The notes: generated from the letters alone by a model not told the origin. A stretch of 54,561 bases of DNA from Ramlibacter sp. (GCA_029237735.1 JAQZBU010000021.1:1-54561), one strand, 5' to 3'. Positions 32,950-44,800 are shown, counted from the stretch's first letter. Numbers and translations: made by a program.

Positions 32950-35900
32950 TCAACCGACCCAGCGGCGAGCGTTACGCCACAGCTGCATCCAGGGGCTGAA
33001 TTCGCTCTTGTCGCCGGACGTCCAGCTCAATTGAATGTTGCGGAACACGCGCTCGGGATGCGGCATCATCGCCGTGAAGCGGCCGTCCGCCGTCGTCACC
33101 GCCGTCAGGCCACCCGGACTGCCATTGGGGTTGGCCGGATAAATCTCGGTGGGCTGACCGTGGGTGTCCGTGAAGCGCATCGCCGCGATGACCTTCGCCA
33201 CGTCGCCGCGATGCGAGAAGTTGGCAAAACCCTCGCCGTGCGCTACCGCGATCGGCAGCCGGCTGCCGGCCATGCCCGCGAAGAAAAGGCTGGGCGATTC
33301 GAGCACTTCCACTTGGGACAGGCGAGCCTCGTAGCGCTCGCTACGGTTGGTCGTGAAACGCGGCCAGGCCTGTGCGCCGGGGATAATGTCGGCCAGCTCG
33401 GCCAGCATCTGGCAGCCGTTGCATACACCCAGCGCGAAGGTGTCCTGGCGGTTGAAAAAGGCCTTAAACTGCTCGGACAGCTGCGGGTTGAATGTGATGC
33501 TGCGCGCCCAACCGATCCCCGCGCCCAGCGTGTCGCCGTAGCTGAACCCGCCGCAGGCGACGAAACCCTTGAAGTCTTGCAGCCGCGCGCGGCCGGATTG
33601 AAGATCCGTCATGTGCACGTCGTAGGCGTCGAAGCCGGCCTCGGTGAACGTGTATGCCATCTCGACGTGCGAGTTGACGCCCTGCTCGCGCAGGATGGCG
33701 ACCTTGGGGCGGGTCAAGTGAATCGCGGGCGAGGCGTTGCCCTCACCCCTGCCCTCTCCCGGAGGGAGAGGGAGGAAGACATGCAGGCCTGGGTCATCGG
33801 GGGCGCCGGCGGCAGCGTGTTCCTGGTCCGCGCCCACGGGGTTGTCGCGTTGCTGGCAGATGCGCCAGCTCACGCTGTCCCAGACCTGGTGCAGGTCGGC
33901 GAGCTTCGCGGTGAACACGGCCTTGGTATCGCGCCACACCTGCACCTCGCCCTTGCCTACGTCGATTTCCGACGAAGCGGGACGCGTCTTGCCGACGAAA
34001 TGACTGTGCTTGGACAGGCCATGCTCGCGCAGCACCTGCATCACATCATTGCGCTCCGCCGTCCGGACTTGCAGCACAACGCCCAGCTCCTCGCTGAACA
34101 GCGCCTTGAGCGTGAGCTCGTCACGGCGCGGGCCGACCTGGGCCGCCCAGTTCTTGGCATCGCCGTAGTCGGCGCGGCTGTCGGTGATGCCGTCGCCTTC
34201 GGTGACGAGCAAGTCGACATTGAGCGACACGCCCACGTGGCCCGCGAAGGCCATCTCGCAGGCCGTGGCAAACAGGCCGCCGTCACTGCGGTCGTGATAC
34301 GCCAGGATCTTGCCCTGCGCGCGCAAGGCGTTGACCGCGTTCACGAGGTTGACCAGGTCTTGCGGCTCGTGCAGATCAGGCACTTCATGGCCCACCTGGT
34401 CCAGCACCTGCGCCAGGACGCTGCCGCCCATGCGGTTGCGCCCGCGCCCCAGGTCGATGAGGACGAGCGTGGTGTCTTCAGATGCCTCCAGTTGCGGTGT
34501 CAGCGTGCCGCGCACGTCGGCCAGCGTCACGAAGGCGCTCACGATCAGACTTACGGGCGATGTGACTTTCTTCTTTTCATCGCCCTCGCTCCACTGCGTG
34601 CGCATCGACAGGCTGTCTTTTCCCACGGGAATCGAAATGCCCAGCGCCGGGCACAGCTCCATGCCGACGGCGCGCACGGTGGCGTAGAGGTCGGCGTCCT
34701 CGCCCTCCTCGCCGCACGCGGCCATCCAGTTGGCCGAGAGCTTGACGCGCTGCAGCTCGATCGGCGCAGCCAGCAGGTTGGTAATGGCTTCCGCCACGGC
34801 CATGCGGCCGGACGCGGGCGCATCGATCACGGCCAGCGGCGTGCGCTCGCCCATGCTCATCGCCTCACCGGCGAAGCCCTTGTAGTCGGCCAGCGTCACC
34901 GCGCAATCGGCCACAGGCACCTGCCAGGGCCCGACCATCTGGTCGCGGTGCGTGAGGCCGCCCACGGTGCGGTCACCGATGGTGACCAGGAAGCGCTTGG
35001 ACGCGACTGTCGGGTGGCTCAGCGCCTTGATCGCGGCATCCTGCAGGTTCACTCCGGTCAGATCCACCGCGGGAAATTCGCGTCGCACCGACTTCACGTC
35101 GCGATGCATCTTGGGGGGTTTGCCCAGCAGCACGTTCATCGGCATGTCGACGGGCGCGCCCTCACCCCCGCCCTCTCCCACAGGGAGAGGGAGCAAGTCA
35201 CGGTCTCTCGCGCCCTCTGCCACGACCAGTTGCCGCTCCTCCGTCGCCACGCCCACCACCGCAAACGGGCAGCGCTCGCGCTCGCAAAAAGCCTTGAACT
35301 GCTCCAGCGACTGCGGCGCGATGGCCAGCACATAGCGCTCCTGGCTCTCGTTGCACCAGATTTCCTTGGGCGCCAGGCCGGATTCCTCCAGCGGCACCTT
35401 GCGCAGGTCAAAGCGCGCGCCGCGACCCGCGTCGTTGGTGAGCTCGGGAAATGCGTTCGACAAGCCGCCGGCGCCCACGTCGTGGATGGCCAGGATCGGG
35501 TTGGCTTGCCCTTCCGCCCAGCAATGGTTGATGACTTCCTGTGCGCGCCGCTCGATTTCCGGGTTGCCGCGCTGCACCGAATCGAAATCCAGTTCCGCCG
35601 CGTTGGCGCCGGTGGCCATCGAGCTCGCCGCGCCGCCGCCCATGCCGATGCGCATACCCGGGCCGCCCAGCTGGATCAGCAGCGTGCCTGCGGGAAACTC
35701 GATCTTCTTCGTCAGGCCCGCGTCGATGGTGCCCAGCCCGCCCGCGATCATGATGGGCTTGTGGTAGCCGCGCATGACATCGCCGGCCTGCTGCTCGTAT
35801 TCGCGGAAGTAGCCAAGCAAATTGGGCCGCCCGAATTCGTTGTTGAAGGCCGCTCCGCCCAGCGGGCCTTCGGTCATGATCTGCAGCGGGCTTGCGATGT

Positions 35901-36921
35901 GGCCGGGTTTGCCAATAGCGCCGCCCCATAGCTTGGAAACGGTGAAGCCCGTGAGCCCCGCCTTCGGCTTGGAGCCGCGGCCCGTGGCGCCCTCGTCGCG
36001 GATCTCGCCGCCCGCGCCGGTGGAAGCGCCGGGGAACGGGGATATCGCCGTTGGGTGGTTGTGCGTTTCCACCTTCATCAATACGTGGTGGAGCGCGGCT
36101 TCCTTCTCATAGCGCGATGACGTGCCCGCCCTGGCGACGAAACGCTCGACGTTGCTGCCTTCCATCACCGACGCGTTGTCCGAGTAGGCGATTACCGTGT
36201 GCTGCGGGCTCATCTGATGGGTGTTGCGGATCATGCCGAACATGCTGCGGTCCTGCGGCACGCCGTCGATCGTGAACGAGGCGTTGAAGATCTTGTGCCG
36301 GCAGTGCTCGCTGTTGGCCTGCGCGAACATCATCAGCTCGACGTCGCTCGGGTTGCGGCCCAGGCCCTTGAAGGCCTCGACCAGGTACTCGATCTCGTCT
36401 TCGGCCAGCGCCAGGCCGAACTGCACATTCGCCGCGGCCAGCGCAGCACGCCCGCCACCCAGGACGTCCACGTACGCCATAGGCGCCGCTTCCACTTCGC
36501 TGAAGAGGCCGCGCGCGGCCGAGCGCTCGAACATCACACTCTCGGTCATGCGGTCGTGCAGAAGATCGGCGATGGCCTGCAACTGCGCCGATGTCATCGT
36601 GGGGCGGCCCAGCAGGCCCGGCTTCAGGCCGACGCGATACTCGGTGATGCGCTCGATGCGCTTGAGGGCGATGCCGCAGTTGTGGGCGATGTCGGTGGCC
36701 TTGGAGGCCCAGGGCGAGACCGTGCCAAAGCGGGGCGTGACCACGATCAATGGCCCGTCCGCGCCGGCGAGGTGCGGCTCCCCATAGGTCAGCAGCGCCG
36801 CCAGGCGTTGCGTTTCGGCCGCAGTGGGGGCGTGATCGGCGGCTACCAGGTGCACGAACCGGGCGCCGAGTATTTTACCTGCGAGGACTTTCGCCCTCTG
36901 GGATAATAAGGTGATGAGCAT
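32950..36921 (-). CDS. purL: Phosphoribosylformylglycinamidine synthase, N-terminus shortened
   Basis: Fourth step of purine synthesis: FGAR plus glutamine plus ATP to FGAM. About 1323 residues from ATG 36921; an ATG at 36954 is also possible but lies further inside map. Large single-chain form: FGAM-synthetase domains ([35 protein letters not shown] in parts, [16 protein letters not shown] [12 protein letters not shown]) and a C-terminal glutaminase ([13 protein letters not shown], nucleophile Cys in [12 protein letters not shown]). The usual first 25 residues with the GG-ALS-FR motif are missing: the start runs [27 protein letters not shown], shown in part, and overlaps the divergent map start. 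Two in-frame palindromic insertions add LPLPxGEGxGEG segments. Confidence 0.93.
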   Translation of the reverse strand: MLITLLSQRAKVLAGKILGARFVHLVAADHAPTAAETQRLAALLTYGEPHLAGADGPLIVVTPRFGTVSPWASKATDIAHNCGIALKRIERITEYRVGLKPGLLGRPTMTSAQLQAIADLLHDRMTESVMFERSAARGLFSEVEAAPMAYVDVLGGGRAALAAANVQFGLALAEDEIEYLVEAFKGLGRNPSDVELMMFAQANSEHCRHKIFNASFTIDGVPQDRSMFGMIRNTHQMSPQHTVIAYSDNASVMEGSNVERFVARAGTSSRYEKEAALHHVLMKVETHNHPTAISPFPGASTGAGGEIRDEGATGRGSKPKAGLTGFTVSKLWGGAIGKPGHIASPLQIMTEGPLGGAAFNNEFGRPNLLGYFREYEQQAGDVMRGYHKPIMIAGGLGTIDAGLTKKIEFPAGTLLIQLGGPGMRIGMGGGAASSMATGANAAELDFDSVQRGNPEIERRAQEVINHCWAEGQANPILAIHDVGAGGLSNAFPELTNDAGRGARFDLRKVPLEESGLAPKEIWCNESQERYVLAIAPQSLEQFKAFCERERCPFAVVGVATEERQLVVAEGARDRDLLPLPVGEGGGEGAPVDMPMNVLLGKPPKMHRDVKSVRREFPAVDLTGVNLQDAAIKALSHPTVASKRFLVTIGDRTVGGLTHRDQMVGPWQVPVADCAVTLADYKGFAGEAMSMGERTPLAVIDAPASGRMAVAEAITNLLAAPIELQRVKLSANWMAACGEEGEDADLYATVRAVGMELCPALGISIPVGKDSLSMRTQWSEGDEKKKVTSPVSLIVSAFVTLADVRGTLTPQLEASEDTTLVLIDLGRGRNRMGGSVLAQVLDQVGHEVPDLHEPQDLVNLVNAVNALRAQGKILAYHDRSDGGLFATACEMAFAGHVGVSLNVDLLVTEGDGITDSRADYGDAKNWAAQVGPRRDELTLKALFSEELGVVLQVRTAERNDVMQVLREHGLSKHSHFVGKTRPASSEIDVGKGEVQVWRDTKAVFTAKLADLHQVWDSVSWRICQQRDNPVGADQEHAAAGAPDDPGLHVFLPLPPGEGRGEGNASPAIHLTRPKVAILREQGVNSHVEMAYTFTEAGFDAYDVHMTDLQSGRARLQDFKGFVACGGFSYGDTLGAGIGWARSITFNPQLSEQFKAFFNRQDTFALGVCNGCQMLAELADIIPGAQAWPRFTTNRSERYEARLSQVEVLESPSLFFAGMAGSRLPIAVAHGEGFANFSHRGDVAKVIAAMRFTDTHGQPTEIYPANPNGSPGGLTAVTTADGRFTAMMPHPERVFRNIQLSWTSGDKSEFSPWMQLWRNARRWVG
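33740..33775. repeat. Palindromic repeat inserted in purL, copy 1
   Basis: CCCTCTCCC-GGA-GGGAGAGGG (33752-33772) preceded by GCCCTCACCCCTG. On the purL strand it codes [12 protein letters not shown], just after DDPGLHVF. Shares flanks and reading frame with the copy at 35159-35194. Confidence 0.85.
35159..35194. repeat. Palindromic repeat inserted in purL, copy 2
   Basis: CCCTCTCCC-ACA-GGGAGAGGG (35171-35191) preceded by GCCCTCACCCCCG. On the purL strand it codes [12 protein letters not shown] between AEGARDRD and APVDMPMN, where E. coli PurL has only a short loop. Confidence 0.85.
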
Positions 36922-37717
36922 TACGTACAAAGACGCGGACGGTATCCAGGGCATGCGAGTGGCGGGACGCCTTGCCTCCGAGGTGCTGGATTACCTCACC
37001 CCGCACATCAAGCCGGGCATCACCACGCGCGAGATCGACCGCCTGGCCGCGGAATGCATGAAAAAGCAGGGCACCACCTCCGCCACGCTGGGTTACCAGC
37101 CAGCAGGCTACCCGCCCTACCCGGCTTCCCTTTGCACCTCGGTCAACCACGTGGTTTGCCACGGCATCCCCAACGACAAGCCGCTCAAGAAGGGCGACAT
37201 CGTCAACGTCGACGTCACAGTCATCAAGGATGGCTGGTTCGGTGACACCAGCCGCATGTTCATGGTCGGCGAGGTTTCCATCGCCGCCAAGCGCCTGTGC
37301 GCGCTGACCTATGAGGCGATGTGGCACGGCATCGTGCAAGTCAAGCCCGGCATCCACTTGGGCGACATCGGCTTTTCCATCCAGAAATTCGCGGAAAGCA
37401 ACGGCTTCTCGGTGGTGCGGGAGTTCTGCGGCCACGGCATCGGGCGCAACTTCCACGAGGAGCCGCAGGTGCTTCACTACGGCAAGCCCGGCACCCTGGA
37501 AGAACTCAAGCCCGGCATGACCTTCACGATCGAGCCCATGATCAACGCCGGCCGCAAGGACGTGAAGGAACTGGGCAGCGACGGCTGGACGATCGTCACC
37601 AAGGACCATTCCCTGTCCGCCCAGTGGGAGCACACCGTCCTGGTCACCGAAAGCGGCTACGAGGTGATGACGCTGTCGGCAGGCAGCCCGCCGCCGCCGC
37701 CGTTCGTGAACGCATGA
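36914..37717 (+). CDS. map: Methionine aminopeptidase, type I
   Basis: 267 residues from [18 protein letters not shown]. Removes the N-terminal Met from nascent proteins after deformylation. The pita-bread metalloprotease ligands are in [19 protein letters not shown] (two Asp), [15 protein letters not shown] (His) and [10 protein letters not shown] (Glu); the final Glu is in [22 protein letters not shown] is very close to the ATG. A GATAAT seven bases upstream would, if used, give a nearly leaderless mRNA, but no good -35 is seen. The ATG overlaps the 5' end of the divergent purL. Confidence 0.96.
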   Translation: MSITYKDADGIQGMRVAGRLASEVLDYLTPHIKPGITTREIDRLAAECMKKQGTTSATLGYQPAGYPPYPASLCTSVNHVVCHGIPNDKPLKKGDIVNVDVTVIKDGWFGDTSRMFMVGEVSIAAKRLCALTYEAMWHGIVQVKPGIHLGDIGFSIQKFAESNGFSVVREFCGHGIGRNFHEEPQVLHYGKPGTLEELKPGMTFTIEPMINAGRKDVKELGSDGWTIVTKDHSLSAQWEHTVLVTESGYEVMTLSAGSPPPPPFVNA

Positions 37718-40359
37718 GCTTGCTGGCCGCAGCCCCGGCCATGCCCGAACTCCAGGCACTGCGCGAGGACTTGCGGGCCCGCAAAACCCGCCTGCTCGCG
37801 ACACTCGAAGCAAGCGGCAGTTCGGCGCGCGGCATCCGCAAGCTGCTGCAGGGCCTGGCCCGCGAGGCCGACGTCACGCTCAAGGCCCTGTGGTCGGCGG
37901 CCGACTTTCCTTCCAGATTCGCTTTGGTGGCTGTCGGCGGGTTCGGCCGCGGCGAGCTCTTCCCGCATTCCGACGTCGATGTCCTGGTGCTCATGCCGGA
38001 CGGCACCCCGGCCGACCACAACCCCGAACTCAAGCGCAAGGTCGAGACCTTCATCGGCAACTGCTGGGACACCGGGCTGGAGATCGGATCGAGCGTGCGC
38101 ACCGTATCCGAATGCGTGGCCCAGGCCGAGAGCGACGTCACCGTGCAGACATCGCTGCTGGAGTCACGCCTGCTCACGGGCGACGCAAAGCTGTACGCGG
38201 AGTTCCTCAAGCGCTTCGAGCCCACCATCGACCCGCAGGCGTACTTCGTGGCCAAGACGCTGGAGATGCGCCAGCGCCACAACAAGTTCGAGAACACGCC
38301 CTACTCGCTGGAGCCCAATTGCAAGGAGTCGCCCGGGGGCCTGCGCGACCTGCAGGTGATCCTCTGGGTGGCAAAGGCCGCGGGCCTGGGCAAGAGCTGG
38401 GATGAACTGGCGCGCAAGGGGCTTGCCACCGCCTTCGAGGCGCGCCAGATCAAGCGCAACGAGGAACTGCTGAGCCTGATCCGCGCCCGCCTGCATGTCA
38501 TCTCGAACCGCCGCGAGGATCGGCTGGTGTTCGATTTGCAGACCGCCGTGGCCGAGTCTTTCGGTTACCGCAATGAATCCAGGGACGGCGGCCGTGTCAT
38601 GACGCGCTCGAGCGAGGCGCTGATGAAGCGCTTCTATTGGGCGGCCAAGGCGGTGACGCAGTTGAACCAGATCCTCCTGCTCAACATCGAGGAGCGCCTC
38701 AACCCCAGCGGGCATGAGCCGCAGCCGATCAACGAGCGTTTCCTGAACAAGGCCGGGATGATCGAGGTTGCGAGCGACGACCTGTACCTGCGTAACCCGC
38801 ACGCCATCCTTGAAACATTCCTCGTGTACCAGCGGACAGTGGGCGTGAAGGGCCTGTCGGCCCGTACCTTGCGCTCGCTGTACAACGCACGGCAGGTGAT
38901 GGACACGAAGTTCCGCAACGACCCGGTCAACCACGAAACCTTCCGCGCCATCTTGATGCAGCACGAGGGCATCACGCATGCGATGCGCCTCATGAACCAG
39001 ACCTCCGTTCTGGGCCGCTATCTCTGGGCGTTCCGCCGGATCGTGGGGCAGATGCAGCACGACCTGTTCCACGTCTACACGGTGGACCAGCACATCCTGA
39101 TGGTGCTGCGCAATGTGCGGCGCTTCTTCATCGCCGAACATGCGCACGAATATCCGTTCTGTTCGCAGCTCGCGGCGGGCTGGGACAAGCCGTACATCCT
39201 GTACGTCGCGGCGCTGTTTCACGACATCGCCAAGGGCCGCGGCGGCGACCACTCAGAGCTCGGCGCGCGCGAGGTGCGCCAATTCTGCCGCCAGCATCGC
39301 ATCGAACCCGAGGATTGCAGGCTGATCGAGTTCCTGGTCAGGGAACACCTGACCATGAGCCGCGTCGCGCAGAAGGAAGACCTGAGCAACCCGGACATCA
39401 TCGCGGCCTTCGCAAAACGGGTCGGCAACGAACGCTACCTCACGGCGCTGTACCTGCTGACGGTGGCAGACATCCGCGGCACCAGCCCGAAGGTGTGGAA
39501 CGCCTGGAAGGGCAAGTTGCTGGAAGACCTGTACCGCTACACGCTGCGCGTGCTGGGCGGGCGCGCGCCTGACCGCGACGCCGAGATCGAAGCCCGTAAG
39601 CGCGACGCGCTGGTACAACTGGCCCTGTACGCCCTGCCCTTCGAGGCGCACAAGCGCTTGTGGAGCACGCTGGACGTCGGTTATTTCATGCGGCACGATG
39701 CCGGGGAGATCGCCTGGCACACGCGCCAGCTGTCGCGCCACCTCATGAAGATGGCCACGGCCGCGGAGCCCGTGCAGGGCAAGGCGATCGTGCGGGCGCG
39801 CGTGTCGCCGGTGGGCGAAGGCCTGCAGGTGCTGGTGTACACACCCGACCAGCCCGACCTTTTCGCGCGCATCTGCGGCTACTTCGACCAGGCGGGCTTC
39901 AGCATTCTGGACGCCAAGATCCACACTGCCAACAACGGCTACGCTCTCGATACCTTCCAGGTGGTGAGCTCGATGCTGCCCGAGCACAACCGCGAATTGA
40001 TCAGCATGGTCGAGACGGAGCTGGAGCACACCATCGAGCGAGCCGGACCGTTGCCACCCCCGAGCCGTGGCCGCGTGTCCAGGCGCGTCAAGAGCTTCCC
40101 GATCGCGCCGCGGGTGGACCTGCACCCGGACGAGAAGGCGCAGCGATGGCTGCTGTCGATCTCGGCGAGCGACCGGGTCGGCCTGCTCTATTCGGTTGCG
40201 CGAGTTCTGGCGCGCCACCACATCAACCTGCAACTCGCCAAGGTCACCACGCTGGGTGAGCGGGTGGAAGACACGTTCCTGATCGACGGGGCCGAGCTGC
40301 AGCAGAACAAGCGGCAGATCCAGATCGAGACGGAGCTGCTCGAGGCGCTGGCGGCGTAG
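37714..40359 (+). CDS. glnD: [Protein-PII] uridylyltransferase / uridylyl-removing enzyme
   Basis: 881 residues from [16 protein letters not shown], the ATG overlapping the map stop (ATGA). Senses glutamine and adds or removes UMP on PII proteins. Nucleotidyltransferase motif [19 protein letters not shown] (about 75-93) with catalytic Asp pair D87/D89, then the PII-UTase helical part, an HD domain ([19 protein letters not shown]) for UMP removal, and two C-terminal ACT domains ([19 protein letters not shown] and [17 protein letters not shown]). Full-length for the family. Confidence 0.97.
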   Translation: MSLLAAAPAMPELQALREDLRARKTRLLATLEASGSSARGIRKLLQGLAREADVTLKALWSAADFPSRFALVAVGGFGRGELFPHSDVDVLVLMPDGTPADHNPELKRKVETFIGNCWDTGLEIGSSVRTVSECVAQAESDVTVQTSLLESRLLTGDAKLYAEFLKRFEPTIDPQAYFVAKTLEMRQRHNKFENTPYSLEPNCKESPGGLRDLQVILWVAKAAGLGKSWDELARKGLATAFEARQIKRNEELLSLIRARLHVISNRREDRLVFDLQTAVAESFGYRNESRDGGRVMTRSSEALMKRFYWAAKAVTQLNQILLLNIEERLNPSGHEPQPINERFLNKAGMIEVASDDLYLRNPHAILETFLVYQRTVGVKGLSARTLRSLYNARQVMDTKFRNDPVNHETFRAILMQHEGITHAMRLMNQTSVLGRYLWAFRRIVGQMQHDLFHVYTVDQHILMVLRNVRRFFIAEHAHEYPFCSQLAAGWDKPYILYVAALFHDIAKGRGGDHSELGAREVRQFCRQHRIEPEDCRLIEFLVREHLTMSRVAQKEDLSNPDIIAAFAKRVGNERYLTALYLLTVADIRGTSPKVWNAWKGKLLEDLYRYTLRVLGGRAPDRDAEIEARKRDALVQLALYALPFEAHKRLWSTLDVGYFMRHDAGEIAWHTRQLSRHLMKMATAAEPVQGKAIVRARVSPVGEGLQVLVYTPDQPDLFARICGYFDQAGFSILDAKIHTANNGYALDTFQVVSSMLPEHNRELISMVETELEHTIERAGPLPPPSRGRVSRRVKSFPIAPRVDLHPDEKAQRWLLSISASDRVGLLYSVARVLARHHINLQLAKVTTLGERVEDTFLIDGAELQQNKRQIQIETELLEALAA

Positions 40360-40378
40360 CCCAATTTACTCACTGCCA

Positions 40379-40918
40379 CTAATCGTCCTGCCCCGCGTCC
40401 AGCCCCGGGAACAGAACCTCAGTGAAGCCGAACTTGCTGAAGTCGCGCACGCGCATCGGGTAGAGCTTGCCCACCAGGTGGTCGCATTCGTGCTGCACCA
40501 CGCGGGCGTGGAAACCGTCCACGGTGCGGTCGATGGCGTCGCCGTACTGGTCGAAGCCGGTGTAGCGGATGCGCGACCAGCGCGGCACGACACCTCGCAG
40601 GCCGGGGACGGACAAACATCCCTCCCAGCCCTCCTCTTCCTCGTTGCCGATCGGGGTGATGATCGGGTTGACCAGAACCGTGCGGGGCACCAATGGCGCG
40701 TCGGGGTAGCGGGGGTTGGGCGCGTCGGTGCCGAAGATCACCAGTTGGAGGTCGACGGCGATCTGCGGCGCGGCGAGCCCTGCGCCATTGACGGCGCGCA
40801 TGGTGTCGAACATGTCCGACACCAGGAGATGGATCTCGTCGGTGTCGAATTGGGTGACGGGCTGGGCGACGCGCAGCAGGCGCGCGTCGCCCATTTTCAG
40901 GATCTCGCGAAAGGTCAT
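40379..40918 (-). CDS. def: Peptide deformylase
   Basis: 179 residues from [19 protein letters not shown]; an ATG four codons earlier (40930) is the other option and neither has a clear ribosome site. Removes the N-formyl group from nascent peptides. All three motifs are present: [21 protein letters not shown] (metal-binding Cys) and QHECDHLVG (two metal His and catalytic Glu). It lies 37 bases after the peptide-binding lipoprotein gene and convergent to glnD, 19 bases away. Confidence 0.95.
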   Translation of the reverse strand: MTFREILKMGDARLLRVAQPVTQFDTDEIHLLVSDMFDTMRAVNGAGLAAPQIAVDLQLVIFGTDAPNPRYPDAPLVPRTVLVNPIITPIGNEEEEGWEGCLSVPGLRGVVPRWSRIRYTGFDQYGDAIDRTVDGFHARVVQHECDHLVGKLYPMRVRDFSKFGFTEVLFPGLDAGQDD

Positions 40919-40955
40919 GGGTGCAAGCATACAGAACCCATGACCGCCTGGCCCA

Positions 40956-42524
40956 TCACTTCTTGACGGGCGCCAGCTGCCAGTAGAACTGGATCGGCGA
41001 GGTGATGCCGCTGACCTTGGTGCTGAAGGCTACCGGTTCGAAGAACTGGCCCAGGATCGCGACGGCGCCATCGTCCAGCACGCGTTTTTGCACCTTTTCC
41101 GCAAGTGCCTTGCGCTCGGCCGGCGTCGTGGCCCGCGTGAACGCCAGCCGCTGGCTCTCGAGTTCCTCATCCTTCAGCCAGCCGAACCAGCCGGTATCCG
41201 GATTGCCGGAATAGGCGATCGCACTCGGGTCCATCAGGTCGCCGGCGAGCCACCAGGTGTGGAACATGCTCCAGCCGCCCGCACTGACCGGCCCTTTGTT
41301 GATGCGGCGCTGGGTGAGCGTCGCCCAATCCATCGGCTGCACCTGGACGTTGAAGCCGGCTTGCGCAAGCCGCTCGGCCGACACGCGGGTGAACGCCGAG
41401 ATCACGGGGCTGTCGATGGGGTCGAGGATGACCACCGGCGTGCCGTCGTAACCGGCGTCTCGCAGCGCATTCCTGGCTGCGGCGATGCTGCCCGACTTCA
41501 GGATGTCGCTGCCGGCGGAATTGGACAGCGCGGTGCCGCATGGGAACACCGAGTAGCAGGTGCGCCAGTACTTGGCGTCGCCCAGCGCCGCGGTCATGTA
41601 GGCCTCCTGCTGCATGGCCATGATTGCCGCGCGCCGCACGGCGACCTTGTCGAACGGCGGCTGCAGCATGTTGAAGCGCGCCATGCCGATGTTGCCCAGC
41701 GGGTCGGTCGTCGCGACGACGACCTTCTTGTTGCCTTCGAACAGCGGCACCTCCTTGTACGACGGCGACTCCACATAGTCCACCTGGCCATCGATCAGCG
41801 CGAGAGACGCGGCCCGCTGGCTCGGATAGTAGATCCATTCGATGCGGTCGGCCTTGCCGAACTTGTTGCCCGCCGCCATCGACAGCGGCTCGGGACGCGG
41901 CGCATAGTCCTTGTTCAGGAGGTAGACAACCTTGGTCCACGGCACCGACTGCCACTTGCTGTACTTGTAGGGCCCAGAGCCGACGAAGCTCTTGATCGGC
42001 TGGAACGGGTCGGTCTGCGCAACCGCCTTGGGCATCATGAAAGCTACGTTGCCGGACATCTTGGCCAGCGTCTGCAGCACCATGCCGTTGGGCGTGCGCA
42101 GCTTCATGGTGAAGGACTTCTCGTCTGTCGCGGCAATGCTTTCCATCTGCGCGAACAACTGCTGGCCCGCGCCGTCGCGCTTGCCCCAGCGCTGCAACGA
42201 CGCAACGCAGTCCTCGGCGGTGACGGCGGTACCGTCATGCCACTTCAGCCCGTCGCGCAGCTTGAAGGTCCAGGTCCGCTGGTCCGGCGACGCGGTCCAT
42301 GTGTCAACCATCTGCGGCCTCGGCTCGAAGTTCTCGTCCAGGGCGAACAGCGTGTCGTAGATCAGGTAGCCATGGTTGCGCGTGATGTACGCCGTGGTCC
42401 ACACGGGGTCGTACACCTTCAGCTCGGCATGCGGCGCCACACGCAACACGTTGGCACAGCCCCCGAGCAAGATTGGCAGCGCCAACGTCATCGTCAACAG
42501 GCACGTACGTTTGAGTTTCAACAT
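40956..42524 (-). CDS. Peptide ABC transporter binding lipoprotein (SBP_bac_5)
   Basis: 522 residues from [20 protein letters not shown], with GGAGG six bases before the ATG. A lipoprotein signal ends at LGG-C23. The mature part is a DppA/OppA-type solute-binding protein: [41 protein letters not shown] and a C-terminal lobe with [13 protein letters not shown]. No permease or ATPase gene is nearby, so it may dock to a transporter elsewhere or serve as a receptor. It is last of the RRE/ATP-grasp/decarboxylase operon, 47 bases after the M23 fusion gene. Confidence 0.9.
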   Translation of the reverse strand: MLKLKRTCLLTMTLALPILLGGCANVLRVAPHAELKVYDPVWTTAYITRNHGYLIYDTLFALDENFEPRPQMVDTWTASPDQRTWTFKLRDGLKWHDGTAVTAEDCVASLQRWGKRDGAGQQLFAQMESIAATDEKSFTMKLRTPNGMVLQTLAKMSGNVAFMMPKAVAQTDPFQPIKSFVGSGPYKYSKWQSVPWTKVVYLLNKDYAPRPEPLSMAAGNKFGKADRIEWIYYPSQRAASLALIDGQVDYVESPSYKEVPLFEGNKKVVVATTDPLGNIGMARFNMLQPPFDKVAVRRAAIMAMQQEAYMTAALGDAKYWRTCYSVFPCGTALSNSAGSDILKSGSIAAARNALRDAGYDGTPVVILDPIDSPVISAFTRVSAERLAQAGFNVQVQPMDWATLTQRRINKGPVSAGGWSMFHTWWLAGDLMDPSAIAYSGNPDTGWFGWLKDEELESQRLAFTRATTPAERKALAEKVQKRVLDDGAVAILGQFFEPVAFSTKVSGITSPIQFYWQLAPVKK

Positions 42525-42571
42525 ATTCAACCTCCAACAGTCGACCAGAAAAAATCCCCAATTACCGAAAA

Positions 42572-44800
42572 TCAACCGGGTCCACCCCCTCCCGAGCTCA
42601 CGACAATCGCGGGCTCGTACGAGAGCAAATTGAAAGTCACGCTGCCGCGCCTGAATTCGGCGCGAACCGACATCGGTCCGCGGTAAGCGGCGAACTGGCA
42701 ACTGATCCTCGAGGGCAGCCCGCGCGACCGCGCCTCCACGCGCGTCGCCACCTCCAGCGGTTTGCCGTCGGGGCCCGGTACGGATACGCAAGTACACGAG
42801 ACGCGGCGGAAAGGGCTCGGCAGGTAGGGCGCCAGCGCCAGCACCAACCGGCGCAGCGGGCCTCCCGGGGGCATCGTGGGTGACAGGTCGCTCCAGGCCA
42901 AGCCGGGCGTAGCCGCATACGGGACACAGGATGCCCCGAGCGCCAGCAGCTTCAGCAGCGGAGAGCCCGCGCGCAGGAGCTCGACTACGCGCCAGGCGTC
43001 GGGGTCCAGCCGTGCGACCAGCCGGCCCCCGTCACCGGCATCCAGCACGTGCTGGCCCAGGTTATCCAGCGTGACTTCGATGCGCTGCGTGCCCTCCGCG
43101 CCACGCGGCCTGAATGCCCTCGGCACCCGCCCCGTGAACTCGGCCACCCAGACGGCCGAACCCGGCGCCATGCCGACGAGGGCGAGGTACGCGGCCGGAT
43201 TCGCTGTCGCGGCCATCACCACGTCGCCTTCGGCGGGAATGCCCGAGGCTTTCCACACCGCGAGCGGTCCGCGCGGCTGGGTGGCGCTGTGGTAGTTGGC
43301 CAGCCGGAACCTGCTGGTCGGCGCGCCAGGCTCGGGGGTTTCCTGGAAATGCACATGGAGGTGGGGCACCGTCGAGCGCCCGGAGTTGCCAACCCGCCCG
43401 ACATACGAGCCGGTCTCCACGCGCGCACCGGGCGCGACCGCCACGGTGCCTTGCTGCAGGTGCGCGAGCATCGCCCAGCCGCCCGCGTCCAGGCGGATCA
43501 CCACGTAGTTGCCCCATTTCTCAGCGTAGTTGCACGCGCCCACCGTGTTGTCCGGGACGTTGTTGCGGATCCGGTCGACGATGCCGGGAGCCGGCGCAGT
43601 GACTACGGCGCCCCACACGGGCCCGCTGCCCGATTCCGCCGACCGCGGCCGCTGGAAATCCAGCGCATGACGAAATGGGCCACGATGGCTGAGCTTGCCC
43701 GAGAATCCCTGCGAGATCTGCAGCTCGCCGGCAACCGGCACCGCGAAGAGTGGCGCGTAGGCGCCGAAGCGCGCCGTCGATTGGGCCATCTGCCACCACC
43801 GCTCTTCGGGCGGAATGTCCTGCGAGGCGTTGCGCCAGACAGGGGCGCGATCGCCGCCCAGCGTCAGGGCGCCCATGCCCATCCAGATCGCGAGCCCCGA
43901 GGAGATCGGCAGGTAGCTGATCGCCGACCATTCGAGCGCGTATTGCAGCGCGATCCCGATGAACGCAGTGACGCCGCCCGCGACGGCAGCGACGGGAAGA
44001 CTGAGCCGCCCGGGCACGAAGATCACCGCGCCCATCGCCATCCCCGCGATAAAGTAGTTGTATGAGAGCGGCAGCCAGTCGTACACGAGTCGCAGGTCCT
44101 GCAACACGATCGCGACGAGCGCGCCGAAGATCCAACCCACGAGGCCGCACACGAACATCGTGCGCGACCACAACACGATACCCAGCACCACGAACACGCC
44201 GGCGACGGGGTCGGCCGAGTACATGAGCGAGCCCATCGAGCGCATGAAGGTCTTGCCCCAGCCGAGCGCGTCGATCGGCGGCGACCAGGCAGGCATGGCA
44301 TTCGACGCGAGCACGGTGCACTGCGGACACACGGTGAACAGCATGGCTGCAACGAGGCAGTAGGCCCAGAGCAGCGCCGGCATGACACTGTCGGAGAGAA
44401 CCCGCATGAGAGCCGCCGCTGCCAGGGCGGCCAGGAGGGCCGCCGCCCCGGCGATCGCGAATTGCTGACCCCAGGCCAATCCGTTGGCGCCTGTCATCCA
44501 GCCCGACACTACCGCGGCCAGCAGCGCGTTGGCTTTCACGCCACCGCCCAGTCCCGGCCCGTCGCTGATGCGAAGCAGGCGCTTGGTGCCGGCGCCGATG
44601 GCCAGCCCGAGCAGGGCGAAAGCCACATAGCGCGTATCGCGCAGCAAGGCGAGCCACAGCACGAGGCCGATCCACGCCCGCGGGATGAAAAAGATGCTCC
44701 CGAGCGCGAGGCCCAGCGAGGAAAACGCGTCGTCGATCTTCCTGCGCGCGGTACCGGTGGCGCGGCCTACCGTGGTGGCTGGGGCAACGGTCGCTGGCAT
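42572..44800 (-). CDS. Urea-transporter-like membrane domain fused to M23 metallopeptidase
   Basis: 742 residues from MPATVAPATTVGRATG, with GGAGGGCCC directly before the ATG. The N-terminal half (about 25-340) has around ten membrane helices with urea-transporter style repeats (PRAWIGLVLWLALLRDTRY, LPLSYNYFIAGMAMGAVIF). The second half has an M23 (LytM) fold: FRHALDFQRP, LAHLQQGTVAVAPGARVETG and VPHLHVHFQ, so the zinc ligands and HxH are kept. A beta-rich C-terminal part of about 200 residues follows, ending in SSGGGGPG. The peptidase would face the periplasm and could cut peptidoglycan cross-links. Fusion of the two domains is unusual but is one continuous frame. Third-domain function unknown. 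Confidence 0.8.
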   Translation of the reverse strand: MPATVAPATTVGRATGTARRKIDDAFSSLGLALGSIFFIPRAWIGLVLWLALLRDTRYVAFALLGLAIGAGTKRLLRISDGPGLGGGVKANALLAAVVSGWMTGANGLAWGQQFAIAGAAALLAALAAAALMRVLSDSVMPALLWAYCLVAAMLFTVCPQCTVLASNAMPAWSPPIDALGWGKTFMRSMGSLMYSADPVAGVFVVLGIVLWSRTMFVCGLVGWIFGALVAIVLQDLRLVYDWLPLSYNYFIAGMAMGAVIFVPGRLSLPVAAVAGGVTAFIGIALQYALEWSAISYLPISSGLAIWMGMGALTLGGDRAPVWRNASQDIPPEERWWQMAQSTARFGAYAPLFAVPVAGELQISQGFSGKLSHRGPFRHALDFQRPRSAESGSGPVWGAVVTAPAPGIVDRIRNNVPDNTVGACNYAEKWGNYVVIRLDAGGWAMLAHLQQGTVAVAPGARVETGSYVGRVGNSGRSTVPHLHVHFQETPEPGAPTSRFRLANYHSATQPRGPLAVWKASGIPAEGDVVMAATANPAAYLALVGMAPGSAVWVAEFTGRVPRAFRPRGAEGTQRIEVTLDNLGQHVLDAGDGGRLVARLDPDAWRVVELLRAGSPLLKLLALGASCVPYAATPGLAWSDLSPTMPPGGPLRRLVLALAPYLPSPFRRVSCTCVSVPGPDGKPLEVATRVEARSRGLPSRISCQFAAYRGPMSVRAEFRRGSVTFNLLSYEPAIVVSSGGGGPG

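Noticed and set aside
32809..35931. 1040-codon plus-strand open frame opposite purL
   Set aside because: Antisense to conserved PurL domains. Composition is that of a GC-rich shadow frame, with no ribosome site.
36902..36914. GATAAT as a -10 giving a leaderless map transcript
   Set aside because: No acceptable -35 at 16-18 bases upstream; kept only as a remark.
41088..44065. Long plus-strand frames opposite the lipoprotein and M23 fusion genes
   Set aside because: Antisense shadows; the minus-strand genes have signal peptide, zinc motifs and ribosome sites.
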